Positions 26,426-34,006 of a stretch of 41,475 nt of DNA are shown in pieces. Origin of the DNA: a virus; the IMG/VR virus record IMGVR_UViG_3300037042_003997, positions 1 through 41,475 of that record. The stretch is one strand, 5' to 3'. Position numbers and translations under genes: made by a program. The notes beneath the pieces were generated by a model. It made no database searches. It was given only the letters and a program-made list of their open reading frames with translations, and was not told the origin of the DNA. Every line of letters begins with the position of its first letter. Position 1 is the stretch's first letter.

Positions 26426-27182
26426 CGAAGAAAGGCCGAAAAAATTCCACCCCAAAGGTTATCGAAAACGACACCTTTTCTCCTGACGGGGCTAAAACTT
26501 CTTTAGTTAAGTCTAATCTTGGTTCATTTTCTAATAAGAACTTTCTTATAAATTTAGAATCCGCAATTGGCATTTGTTCACAGAATACCGATATAATACT
26601 CCTATCGTCATTTCCGTCTATTGAGACTATGTGTTTGTTAAGTTTAGCGGTTACGGTAGGGGCAACTCTATTGGCAGGATACATAGAAATCATTTGATCC
26701 AATTCTATTGTATCTCTAAGACTTAATAATTTAATTTTAACGTTTTTCTTTGTAATTGGTAGTTCAACATTCCATGTACCCTCTTCATCAGGTTGTACTA
26801 ATATTTTCTTAATATTTAATTCGTCTAACATAAAAGAGTGACTGAATTTTTTTCCTGTTTCAGGATCTTCTAGTGATACAGTATATTCAGGGCCAAATGA
26901 AGTATTTCTTAAAAATATTAAAATTGCCTCAATATCACTCTCAACTAAATCTTCAGGTCTTAAGTCTTTTTCATAAAGACGATTTCTTAATAGTGGAAGT
27001 ACTATTGATTCTTTAATTGTTTTTTTTGAGTCAATGTTTGAAATAACGTTCTCATCGGTTGCGGTAAGATACCCAACTTTCACACTTTTCTTTTTTGATT
27101 TGTAAAAGATTCCTCCTGATGGTAATTGAACCACGTCGTGTGGTAAATTAAATTCTTGTTGACCTGCTGTATATTCGTCCAT
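26418..27182 (-). CDS. gp26-like baseplate hub / tail assembly protein
   Basis: 254 aa from ATG 27180-27182 (MDEYTAGQQEFNLPHD); a start 42 nt further up at 27224 would add a hydrophobic leader overlapping the terminator region and is less likely. The motif LPSGGIFYKSKKKSVKVGYL, then TATDENVIS and later ESDIEAILIFLRNTSFGPEY, corresponds to the T4 gp26-type (T4 baseplate) family. In T4-like phages this protein is needed for hub assembly; by position before the tape measure it may act as a tail assembly chaperone. It lies between the tail tube gene's terminator and the 47-aa ORF. Its leader has TATTTTTAATTA, a looser form of the recurrent promoter motif. Confidence 0.75.
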   Translation of the reverse strand: MDEYTAGQQEFNLPHDVVQLPSGGIFYKSKKKSVKVGYLTATDENVISNIDSKKTIKESIVLPLLRNRLYEKDLRPEDLVESDIEAILIFLRNTSFGPEYTVSLEDPETGKKFSHSFMLDELNIKKILVQPDEEGTWNVELPITKKNVKIKLLSLRDTIELDQMISMYPANRVAPTVTAKLNKHIVSIDGNDDRSIISVFCEQMPIADSKFIRKFLLENEPRLDLTKEVLAPSGEKVSFSITFGVEFFRPFFGV

Positions 27183-27204
27183 ACTATTATATTTTATAAT
27201 TAAA

Positions 27205-27239
27205 AATAAAAAAAAACCATACACTGTAAAGTATATGGT
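27205..27239 (-). terminator. intrinsic terminator after tail tube gene
   Basis: The minus strand folds as ACCATATACT / AGTGTATGGT, a 10-bp stem with one mismatch and a 4-nt loop, followed by a long T tract. It lies 27 nt past the tail tube stop codon. It should keep the abundant tube message separate from the gp26-like unit. Confidence 0.8.
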
Positions 27240-27265
27240 CTTTAATATGTTATTTTATTTTTAGT

Positions 27266-27754
27266 TTAGTAAACTAATATACAACGATCCATTTGGATTG
27301 AACAAGATACTCCAGCAATACCGTCACTTGAATACTGTAACTGTCCTCCGTCGTACCCTAAAAGAAATGCTCCTTCTAATAACCATTTCTCAACAACAAC
27401 TCCTGTTGGATCCAACATTTCTAAATCAATGTTTTTCTTGTAACCTGCAGCATAACCCATACGTCCAGTAACTGACTCGGCACATAGTCTGATCCATTCC
27501 ATAATTGCCTGAGACGCGGAAGGCCCAATAGGGTCACGAAACTTTATTGATAGTGGATCCCACTTAAATCTACCTGCAACGTATGTGGATGTGTTAAGAA
27601 ACGCAATCTCTGTAGATGCGATCGTCATTTTAGGTCGAGCGAATGTTTCAACATACCACTCATTTATACCTAATGAAGACGGAAATCTTACTATCCATCT
27701 ATTCTCCCTTTTCGGTTCGTAAGGGATCGGCATTTTCATTAACAAATCAGCCAT
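27266..27754 (-). CDS. tail tube protein, gp19-like
   Basis: 162 aa, matching the 163 aa of T4 gp19. The sequence RENRWIVRFPSSLGINEWYV, then PKMTIASTEIAFLNTSTYVA and KWDPLSIKFRDPIGPSASQA, is the characteristic tail-tube pattern. The protein polymerises into hexameric rings that form the inner tube. It carries its own upstream promoter-like motif and a strong terminator, fitting a highly expressed structural gene. Unusually, it is separated from the sheath gene by the HAD gene rather than being adjacent to it as in T4. Confidence 0.92.
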   Translation of the reverse strand: MADLLMKMPIPYEPKRENRWIVRFPSSLGINEWYVETFARPKMTIASTEIAFLNTSTYVAGRFKWDPLSIKFRDPIGPSASQAIMEWIRLCAESVTGRMGYAAGYKKNIDLEMLDPTGVVVEKWLLEGAFLLGYDGGQLQYSSDGIAGVSCSIQMDRCILVY

Positions 27755-27786
27755 CTTTTTTTAGTTTTTTAATTTTTTTATTTTAT

Positions 27787-27794
27787 TATAAATA
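27787..27794 (-). promoter_or_regulatory. TATTTATA promoter-like motif before tail tube
   Basis: The minus strand reads AGTATTTATAATAA, with the core ending 32 nt before the tail-tube ATG at 27754, in a 111-nt non-coding gap that otherwise is only A/T-rich. Confidence 0.5.
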
Positions 27795-27865
27795 CTATGA
27801 AATAAAAATTTTTCTATTTACTTCAATAATTTTTCGAGTTATATCTTTTCTAGGCCTAGTTTTTA

Positions 27866-28693
27866 TTAAAATTTAGTTTTCTTTCCTCCTCCAGTATGAT
27901 AAATATCTAATCCACTTTTATCATCAAAATGTTTTTTCATTGTTTGGACATTCTTTAAATCATCATCTGAAAAACCAATATATGGTGTAAAATAATTACT
28001 TATTTTGTTTTTCATAAATGCCTTTTCTTGAAGTCTTTGTGATAAGTTTCTTACATATTCTATAAATTGTTTCATAGCACTTACTTTTAATTCTTCAGGG
28101 TTCGCAGCAGAACCTTCACCAAAACTAACAGGGTGCCATTTACACATTTCTAAGTAAGTTCTTATAAGTTCATCATCAGACAAATCTTCTTCATCTGAAA
28201 TATCCCTATATTTTTTAAGATTTTTAACTATTTCTTCTTTATTTAAACCTTCCCTATTTTTTAATATTAAATTATATACCCCATTTTTTAATACACTCGG
28301 GGTGTGACCTCTTGCTGTGATGATCGAAAAAATTGACCCGTTATTAACCGCCTCAACAAAATCACTCCACGCAGGGCCTGTAGGTGCTTTCATTGCATCA
28401 ACTAAGAATTTTTTATCACCAGTAACTTTAAAGTCTCTAAATGCATCGTCATCAAACCCTACAATAGTGTGACCTTCATATTCAAAAGGATCTTTACCGA
28501 TTTCTGTCCTATATTCGGCAAAATCTTCTGTAGACATACCAACACTATTTCCGTCTTCATCTTTCAAATAAATTTTGGTTGGCATATACATTAAATTATC
28601 ATCCCAGTCAAAAGCATAATACTTCATCGTAGGTTTCATCTCCTCTTGTATTATCTCAGATAAAATCTGATTAACAAATTTTTTATAATTCAT
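27866..28693 (-). CDS. HAD-superfamily phosphatase-like protein with N-terminal tag
   Basis: 275 aa. Residues 1-18 (MNYKKFVNQILSEIIQEE) form a short helical, I/L-x-E-rich leader. Then the HAD motifs appear in order: motif I AFDWDDN with D29 and D31, motif II SIITARG with T127, a lysine near K204 (EELKVSAMKQ) and motif IV IGFSDDD with D244-D246. All catalytic residues of a working phosphohydrolase are present; the substrate is unknown. It is inserted between tail sheath and tail tube genes, with its own TATTTATT motif right at the start codon and the sheath terminator just upstream. Likely an accessory gene; the tag may direct packaging, which is inference. Confidence 0.83.
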   Translation of the reverse strand: MNYKKFVNQILSEIIQEEMKPTMKYYAFDWDDNLMYMPTKIYLKDEDGNSVGMSTEDFAEYRTEIGKDPFEYEGHTIVGFDDDAFRDFKVTGDKKFLVDAMKAPTGPAWSDFVEAVNNGSIFSIITARGHTPSVLKNGVYNLILKNREGLNKEEIVKNLKKYRDISDEEDLSDDELIRTYLEMCKWHPVSFGEGSAANPEELKVSAMKQFIEYVRNLSQRLQEKAFMKNKISNYFTPYIGFSDDDLKNVQTMKKHFDDKSGLDIYHTGGGKKTKF

Positions 28694-28696
28694 ATT

Positions 28697-28704
28697 AATA
28701 AATA
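28697..28704 (-). promoter_or_regulatory. TATTTATT promoter-like motif before HAD gene
   Basis: The minus strand reads AATATTTATTAATATG: the core ends 3 nt before the ATG at 28693. A transcript from here would be leaderless or nearly so. Confidence 0.4.
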
Positions 28705-28714
28705 TTACAATAAA

Positions 28715-28742
28715 TAAAAAAGGGGGAAATAAATCTCCCCCT
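28715..28742 (-). terminator. intrinsic terminator after tail sheath gene
   Basis: The minus strand has AGGGGGA and TCCCCCT arms around an 8-nt loop, followed by TTTTTTATTTATT. It lies 25 nt past the sheath stop codon. Confidence 0.82.
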
Positions 28743-28766
28743 CTTTATGTGTGAAACAAATAGAAC

Positions 28767-31700
28767 TTATATGTTCTCGAAACTAGCTCCCGTAGGAGTA
28801 ATATAGAATGTGATATCAATGAACTCAAGTGAACGAGTTGGTTTGATATAAATCTTACCTGTTAATTGATTTCTGTCGATATCTTCAGGATCACTTGAGA
28901 CTGTAACTCTAAAGTCGTATAGACCTCTGTCTCTTCTGATAGCATCTAAGATAGGGTTAACCGCGTTTAAGAAGTCTTGTCTAACTTGTGCGTCGTTTTG
29001 TTCAAACAACAATCTTACAGATACTGCTGAAATCAATTTACGTGCTTGTAACAACAATCTTCTTACGTTTATTCTATCAAGTGCAGATTCTCTAATTTGA
29101 AGTGTTTTGTTACCCCAAATTACCGTACCTACATCAGAGAAAGTTGCGATTGGGTTAATTCTACCACCATAAAGAACATCTCTATCTTCTTGAGTTAATT
29201 TCTTACGTGCTTTAATACAGTTTACAATACCACGAGTATATCCTGCTGCTGCGAACCAAGGGAACGCAATGTTATCTGTCAACGCCAAGTTTCTTGTTAC
29301 CTCAGCGGTTGGTGGGATATAAATTTGTGTATTATTAACAGTATCTCTTGTCAACACCCAAGGGTAGTAAGTTGCGGTGTAGTTAGAGTCTAATCCACTA
29401 TCGGCCAATAAGTCAACTGCTTCTTGTGGGTAGATAAACCCGTCGATACCTGTTGTTGTTGGTAAATAAAGATTATAGTCAGGACAAGTTGTAATATACA
29501 ATGAGTCAGCTCTGTTAAACTCAATCATGTTAACCGCATTTTCAACTAAGTCATTGTTATTGATAAAGTCAATACCAGGTGTAACAAATACGTTAATGTT
29601 AGTCGCTTCAGGGTTTGCAAATGTCTGTTGACCTAACAAGTATGCGTAATAGTCAGTGTTTGCAAAATCTTGAGTTCCATCTCCAACAGCAATTTGTTTA
29701 AACGCTCCCCAACCTTTAGCGTTAGGATAACGATTAGATACGCAAGCTCCGTTTAAGAAACCAGGTCTACCTAATACGAAGTTGTTTGTGTTTGTTCTAT
29801 ATTCTCTATAGATATCCCAACCATCAAACCCTCCTTGTACTAATAAAGTAAACTTACGAGCGAATAATCTGAAATATGCGTTTGTAGGATCTTGTGGATC
29901 GGTAATAAATGATGAGTCACCACATACGAATCTTGGGTCTCCACTTGTAGAGAATCCAGCTCCGATAGTAATACCTGTTGCATTTTTATCCATGTGGAAA
30001 CCTGCAGATCTATAATTCCAATCTACTGAATCAATATCACAAGTATTATTTGGGTTTCTCTTACCAATATACTCATAATAAGCAGGATCCCATCCGTAGA
30101 AGTTACCAATACCTAAGTATGTTCTTCTAATGTTGTCACCTGAACTAACGATAACATCATCAACACCTGTAGATAAACCAAATGGTGGATTCCAAATAGG
30201 TTCTCCCGGATAATCATACTTCGCCTTAATAACTGGGAATGGTGATTGTGCTCCTTGGTATAATCTAAAGTTAAATCCGTTAAATCCACAAGGAAGTGCA
30301 TCTATCGGTGCATCCTCATTAATTTCAACCATTATGTATTTAGAGTTTAATGTATACTCACCATCAAGTGTTCCGATTTTAACACCAATAAAGTTATTCT
30401 GTCCTGGATCCATTCCACAATTAGTGAATTTTTCTAAAACTACAGGATTAGCATCTGTATCGTAATAATCTCTAACAAGTACAGTAAATGTTTGGTTTTG
30501 GAATGAAACATCTATAATAGATAATTTAACCAATGTGTTAGCACCATCACCATCAGAAACCGTATAGAATTTAAATAGGTCATAAACTTTATTACCTCTA
30601 AGTTCAGATACAACCCATGGCGAACTTGGTGTTTGCCATCTATCAAGATACCAACCAATTGATGAAGCCGAACCACTTTGAGCCGAATTTAATTTAATTA
30701 AATTAGGGTTCAAACCTCTAATATAACCTTTCTTCCAAGAATAGTTTAACCATGATTGGAAGTTTTCTTCGCAGAATAATGGAGTTTCTAATCTTGGTTT
30801 TTGGAAGTTAGTAACACCAAATACTTTTGTAACATATTCAGGTGCGTTTTGTTGGAATGAAGTCTCAAACGTATAAGACTGACCATATCTATTAGTACAA
30901 TTAACCGCAAATGTTGAGAATGGGTTTTTCAATACAGGTGAATATTGTCCAGTCATGTTGATTGAAACATCAGTAACTCCTGTCACTTCATATGTAGGGT
31001 TTTCATCTGATGTATAAAAAGATACACCTCTTGAACGTAATGTACCTACAACTACATTATCATATTGTGTATATGATGTACCAGTGTAGTAGTATACTTT
31101 AATCACCAAATTACCTTGATAACAGTTTAAAGGAACTGGTGTTGGGGTAGGCGTAGGATTAACCTGTGGTGATGGAGTAATACAAGGATTAGCCGGTGTT
31201 GAAGTTGGGGTAGGAGTTAAAGTCGTAGTTGGTGTAGGAGTTGGTGTTGGGTTAATAAGTTGTAAATTTTGTACAATAGACCAAAATGAATATCCTGAAT
31301 ACTGATAGTTTCCTAAATTACTAAATTGAGAATAATACCAAGGATCGTTAAAACCTGAAGATAAATTATTCTGTGTAAATGAGATATTTGGAACATTATA
31401 AACGTTTGTAATACCTGTAAATCCTGTAAGTGTAAGATCTTCGTAATCTTGTTGATCCACAGAACCAAAATAATAAATCTGATTATCTTCTGCGGTATAA
31501 GGATTTGGACTTGTTATAACATTAAAAATTAAATTCTGAAGTTGTTGGTCAATAGTTGACGTAGAACCATTAGATGTTTCATATTGATTAAATAAGTTTT
31601 GTAAAATTGGACTATCAAAAGAAGTTGTATATTTGATACTATCAACTGAGTTTGTACATCCAGTAAACCCAACATTAAAAGTAGATTCTAACGGAATTAA

Positions 31701-32111
31701 ACATGTAGGGATACAATCGATAGTTGTACCTGAAACACAATTAACATCAATTGTTGTTGGATCTACGTTAGCGGTAGTTGTTATTGACCAAGAAGGCCCT
31801 GCGTCATAACCTGATAATCCTAAGATTCTTGTTACGAATAATTGGTTAGATTGCTGAAGGTATGCCTTAGCAATATAACCCGCTTCGTATTTAGGGATTT
31901 GTGTGTTAACAAATTTTTCTGGTGATACTCCACCAAAATACTGTGTAAACTCATCGTAGTTTGTGATAAAGATAGGTTCGAATGCCGGGCCTATGATAGT
32001 CTCTCCGACTATACCCAAGGTTGTAACCCCAACACTTTGTGCTACGAAACTCAAGTCTACTTCAGAAGTATATACACCTGGTGAAACAAACACTTTACTA
32101 TTAGTTGCCAT
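28767..32111 (-). CDS. tail sheath protein, gp18-like, with a large insertion
   Basis: 1114 aa, much longer than T4 gp18 (659 aa). The N-terminus (KVFVSPGVYTSEVDLSFVAQ) and the C-terminal domain (TRNLALTDNIAFPWFAAAGY, then VNCIKARKKLTQEDRDVLYG and INVRRLLLQARKLISA) are typical sheath. Between them, from roughly residue 110 to 600, there is extra sequence, including a Pro-Thr run at about 285-327 and a Tyr/Thr-rich domain after it. The sheath contracts to drive the tube through the envelope; extra domains would decorate the outside of the tail. The gene has its own promoter-like motif and terminator. The C-terminal half is complete, so the assignment is secure although the inserted domains are not identified. 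Confidence 0.92.
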   Translation of the reverse strand: MATNSKVFVSPGVYTSEVDLSFVAQSVGVTTLGIVGETIIGPAFEPIFITNYDEFTQYFGGVSPEKFVNTQIPKYEAGYIAKAYLQQSNQLFVTRILGLSGYDAGPSWSITTTANVDPTTIDVNCVSGTTIDCIPTCLIPLESTFNVGFTGCTNSVDSIKYTTSFDSPILQNLFNQYETSNGSTSTIDQQLQNLIFNVITSPNPYTAEDNQIYYFGSVDQQDYEDLTLTGFTGITNVYNVPNISFTQNNLSSGFNDPWYYSQFSNLGNYQYSGYSFWSIVQNLQLINPTPTPTPTTTLTPTPTSTPANPCITPSPQVNPTPTPTPVPLNCYQGNLVIKVYYYTGTSYTQYDNVVVGTLRSRGVSFYTSDENPTYEVTGVTDVSINMTGQYSPVLKNPFSTFAVNCTNRYGQSYTFETSFQQNAPEYVTKVFGVTNFQKPRLETPLFCEENFQSWLNYSWKKGYIRGLNPNLIKLNSAQSGSASSIGWYLDRWQTPSSPWVVSELRGNKVYDLFKFYTVSDGDGANTLVKLSIIDVSFQNQTFTVLVRDYYDTDANPVVLEKFTNCGMDPGQNNFIGVKIGTLDGEYTLNSKYIMVEINEDAPIDALPCGFNGFNFRLYQGAQSPFPVIKAKYDYPGEPIWNPPFGLSTGVDDVIVSSGDNIRRTYLGIGNFYGWDPAYYEYIGKRNPNNTCDIDSVDWNYRSAGFHMDKNATGITIGAGFSTSGDPRFVCGDSSFITDPQDPTNAYFRLFARKFTLLVQGGFDGWDIYREYRTNTNNFVLGRPGFLNGACVSNRYPNAKGWGAFKQIAVGDGTQDFANTDYYAYLLGQQTFANPEATNINVFVTPGIDFINNNDLVENAVNMIEFNRADSLYITTCPDYNLYLPTTTGIDGFIYPQEAVDLLADSGLDSNYTATYYPWVLTRDTVNNTQIYIPPTAEVTRNLALTDNIAFPWFAAAGYTRGIVNCIKARKKLTQEDRDVLYGGRINPIATFSDVGTVIWGNKTLQIRESALDRINVRRLLLQARKLISAVSVRLLFEQNDAQVRQDFLNAVNPILDAIRRDRGLYDFRVTVSSDPEDIDRNQLTGKIYIKPTRSLEFIDITFYITPTGASFENI
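31131..31255 (-). repeat. Pro-Thr-rich coding repeat in sheath
   Basis: Codons here give alternating PT units (NPTPTPTPTTTLTPTPTST, then a second run QVNPTPTPTPVP separated by a Cys-containing stretch). The DNA is a degenerate 6-bp repeat (CCAACA/CCTACT type). It probably forms a stiff, extended linker between the sheath core and an exposed domain. Confidence 0.8.
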
Positions 32112-32145
32112 AATTATTTTTTCTGTTTATTAATTTATTTTCTTT

Positions 32146-32153
32146 TATAAATA
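32146..32153 (-). promoter_or_regulatory. TATTTATA promoter-like motif before tail sheath
   Basis: The minus strand reads CAATATTTATAAAAG, with the core ending 34 nt before the sheath ATG at 32111. It lies in the divergent 122-nt gap shared with the RHH gene. Confidence 0.5.
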
Positions 32154-32189
32154 TTGTGCTTTTTTGCAAAAACAATGTAGATAATAAAG

Positions 32190-32197
32190 TATTTATT
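32190..32197 (+). promoter_or_regulatory. TATTTATT promoter-like motif before RHH gene
   Basis: The plus strand reads AAGTATTTATTCATT, 36 nt before ATG 32234. It faces away from the sheath promoter motif, so the gap would hold two divergent promoters. Confidence 0.4.
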
Positions 32198-32213
32198 CAT
32201 TAGTGAGAATAAA

Positions 32214-32233
32214 TTCTGCCTTTTTTCTGCCTT
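32214..32233 (+). promoter_or_regulatory. tandem 9-bp repeat, candidate operator
   Basis: TTCTGCCTT occurs twice, at 32214-32222 and 32225-32233, with an 11-bp period (one helical turn) and directly before the ATG of the ribbon-helix-helix gene. RHH repressors often bind tandem short repeats on one face of the helix, so this is a natural autoregulatory site. Binding is not shown. Confidence 0.5.
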
Positions 32234-32395
32234 ATGTTAAATAAAAAAAAAGAAATCAAAAATTTGAAGATAGATACCAAGGTTCATGAGGTACTAAAGA
32301 AGTATTGTGATAAAAGAGGTATTAAGATGTATAAGTTTCTTGAAAACTTAATTTTAGAAAAATGTACTGAAAAGAAGGATGTTTACGGTGAGTAA
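32234..32395 (+). CDS. small ribbon-helix-helix-type regulator
   Basis: 53 aa, too short for usual ORF thresholds. It reads MLNKKKEIKNLKIDTKVHEV, then LKKYCDKRGIKMYKFLENLI and LEKCTEKKDVYGE. The plan of a basic start, a short beta strand (NLKIDT), helix (KVHEVLKKYCDKRG), turn and a second helix (KMYKFLENLILEK) is that of Arc/MetJ-type DNA-binding proteins. It is on the plus strand, alone between minus-strand tail genes: divergent from the sheath gene and ending exactly one base before the stop codon of the gp15-like gene. A tandem repeat touches its start. It could repress itself and the sheath promoter, in line with a timing role. The fold call is from pattern only. Confidence 0.65.
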   Translation: MLNKKKEIKNLKIDTKVHEVLKKYCDKRGIKMYKFLENLILEKCTEKKDVYGE

Positions 32396-33436
32396 CTAAA
32401 TCAAATCTTGACTGAAAGTTATATAAGAAACTAATGACGTATCTGTTTTAACAATATCAATCTTAACCACATCATTTGTATTGATTTGTAAATTATATAA
32501 GTCAGTACCATAAAACATATCATTTATATACACATCAAACGAATCCATATTCTCTGAAGATACTAAACTTAAATTACATGTATATTCATATAGTTTTGAT
32601 TGTTGTGTTTCTCCTGTGTTAAAAACATATACAGAATCCTCAGTTGTGTTAGGTATTGGTTTTTTTAACTTACGTTTTCTTGTTTTAGCATCAACCTCAA
32701 ACATTGTGAAAGTTCTTGAGATTGCCGGAGAAACTGTAAAGTCATCTTCATCAATCAAAAATCCCATCATTGTGAAGTCATATTTTTGTATATAATATTT
32801 TCTCTTATCAAGATCCATTACAGATTCATCAGACATACTATCATTTATTATTGGAATGTAATGACCTTTAATTACCTGATATGCCTGTCTTGATGCAAAT
32901 GTTTGGTTTACATTTTGATTAAATTTATTTAACTCTCTCATTCTGTTACACACAATTGCAACAGTAAACTTAATATCTATTGGTACTGGTTGTGGTATTT
33001 TATAGATATCCATACCATGTCTTTGACCATCCCATGTTGGAACTTGCATATAATAATACATTCTTCTGTTTGGTATGTTATACATAACAGAAGGATTGTT
33101 ACCGTATTTAACCTCAGGATTTCTTATTACGGTAATAAATGGTGGTTCTACATTCTTGTCTATATTTTGAAAGTTCCAAGTCTCAACAAATTGAGACCAA
33201 TTTTGTGAACTTATAAGAATGTCAACTACGGGAATTATTTGACCTTCAACAATTGTCTGTAATGATCCTTTAACAAAATCTAAAAATCCTCTATCTAAAT
33301 CTGCATGTAATAGAGATTTAGGAAGATAAGTTCCGTCTTTAGAAATCATATCCGCAATCTGATGTCTTCTAGCCGACAAAGTTTTTGGGTAGGTTAGAGG
33401 TAGATATGGTTTGACTTGTTTTTTTGGAAGTGCCAT
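32396..33436 (-). CDS. tail completion / sheath-stabiliser-like structural protein (gp15-like)
   Basis: 346 aa. The conserved-looking opening KTLSARRHQIADMISKDGTY, then LPKSLLHADLDRGFLDFVKG, is one I associate with the tail-terminator/sheath-stabiliser position in T4-like phages with this gene order. The gene lies between the gp14-like neck gene (2-nt gap) and the sheath gene, exactly where T4 carries gp15. In T4, gp15 caps the tail and joins it to the neck. The rest is beta-rich with tyrosines, with no enzymatic motif. T4 gp15 is 272 aa, so the protein here is longer, and orthology is a position-supported inference. Confidence 0.55.
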   Translation of the reverse strand: MALPKKQVKPYLPLTYPKTLSARRHQIADMISKDGTYLPKSLLHADLDRGFLDFVKGSLQTIVEGQIIPVVDILISSQNWSQFVETWNFQNIDKNVEPPFITVIRNPEVKYGNNPSVMYNIPNRRMYYYMQVPTWDGQRHGMDIYKIPQPVPIDIKFTVAIVCNRMRELNKFNQNVNQTFASRQAYQVIKGHYIPIINDSMSDESVMDLDKRKYYIQKYDFTMMGFLIDEDDFTVSPAISRTFTMFEVDAKTRKRKLKKPIPNTTEDSVYVFNTGETQQSKLYEYTCNLSLVSSENMDSFDVYINDMFYGTDLYNLQINTNDVVKIDIVKTDTSLVSYITFSQDLI

Positions 33437-33438
33437 CT

Positions 33439-33951
33439 TTATAATGCTCTAAATTCATCAGGCCCTACATATGAACCAAGGATAGTTCTGTAGAAAGGTT
33501 TATATCCTTTATAAGTATGTTTTAAATCAGAATAAACACGACCGTCATCGACCACCGTATAATATCTTACAAAATTTTCCGAATCATAGTAACCAACATA
33601 ATCACCTAAATTTATATCAATCTCCAAATCATCCAATGTTTTATTGTAAACTGACATTGTAATATTACCTGGTTCACTTTGATTTATTTTAGTAGACCCA
33701 ACTTTTTGATTTGTTGGTGCTGCAATATTCACATACGCATTAAACTCAACGGGTGGTAAAAATTTAATCCCATCTTTAAGTACCTCACCATATACATCGT
33801 CAATTTTAACCTTGTTTTTATCCACTCTATATAAGACACATGTGAAGTTCATATCCCCAACAAGCCACTCTTGACCCATCTCAATTTCCAAACTAAAGTC
33901 TTCTTCTCCAAAAAATTTACCTAATCTTGTGATCGGAACTCTGTTACTCAT
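33439..33951 (-). CDS. neck protein, gp14-like
   Basis: 170 aa. Segments GQEWLVGDMNFTCVLYRVDK, KFLPPVEFNAYVNI and INLGDYVGYYDSENFVRYYT, then YKGYKPFYRTILGSYV, form a small beta-barrel-type structural protein that I recognise as the neck (gp14-type) protein in T4-like phages, although T4 gp14 itself is longer (256 aa). The neck connects head and tail. It is the first gene of a unit gp14-like, gp15-like, and lies divergent to the SNF2 helicase gene with a 55-nt gap. A TATTTATC motif sits 13 nt before its start. Confidence 0.6.
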   Translation of the reverse strand: MSNRVPITRLGKFFGEEDFSLEIEMGQEWLVGDMNFTCVLYRVDKNKVKIDDVYGEVLKDGIKFLPPVEFNAYVNIAAPTNQKVGSTKINQSEPGNITMSVYNKTLDDLEIDINLGDYVGYYDSENFVRYYTVVDDGRVYSDLKHTYKGYKPFYRTILGSYVGPDEFRAL

Positions 33952-33964
33952 AAACTATTTTATT

Positions 33965-33972
33965 GATAAATA
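33965..33972 (-). promoter_or_regulatory. TATTTATC promoter-like motif before gp14-like gene
   Basis: The minus strand reads GATATTTATCAATA, the core ending 13 nt before ATG 33951, in the divergent gap to the helicase gene. The opposite side of the gap has only a looser TATTTTTATTA for the helicase. Confidence 0.45.
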
Positions 33973-34006
33973 TCTTTTTTATTAGTATTTTTATTAAAAG
34001 GTAGTT

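Noticed and set aside
26418-26440. -1 frameshift joining the gp26-like gene to the 47-aa ORF
   Set aside because: The small ORF is in the +1 frame, so a classic -1 slippery site cannot produce the fusion; coupling by GTG overlap or a +1 shift are the remaining options.
26341-26697. plus-strand 118-aa ORF opposite the gp26-like gene
   Set aside because: Antisense shadow across a well-supported gene and the 47-aa ORF; no promoter or ribosome site.
27183-27224. start at 27224 for the gp26-like gene
   Set aside because: The added residues are hydrophobic and encoded by the terminator and A/T-rich leader; ATG at 27182 is simpler.
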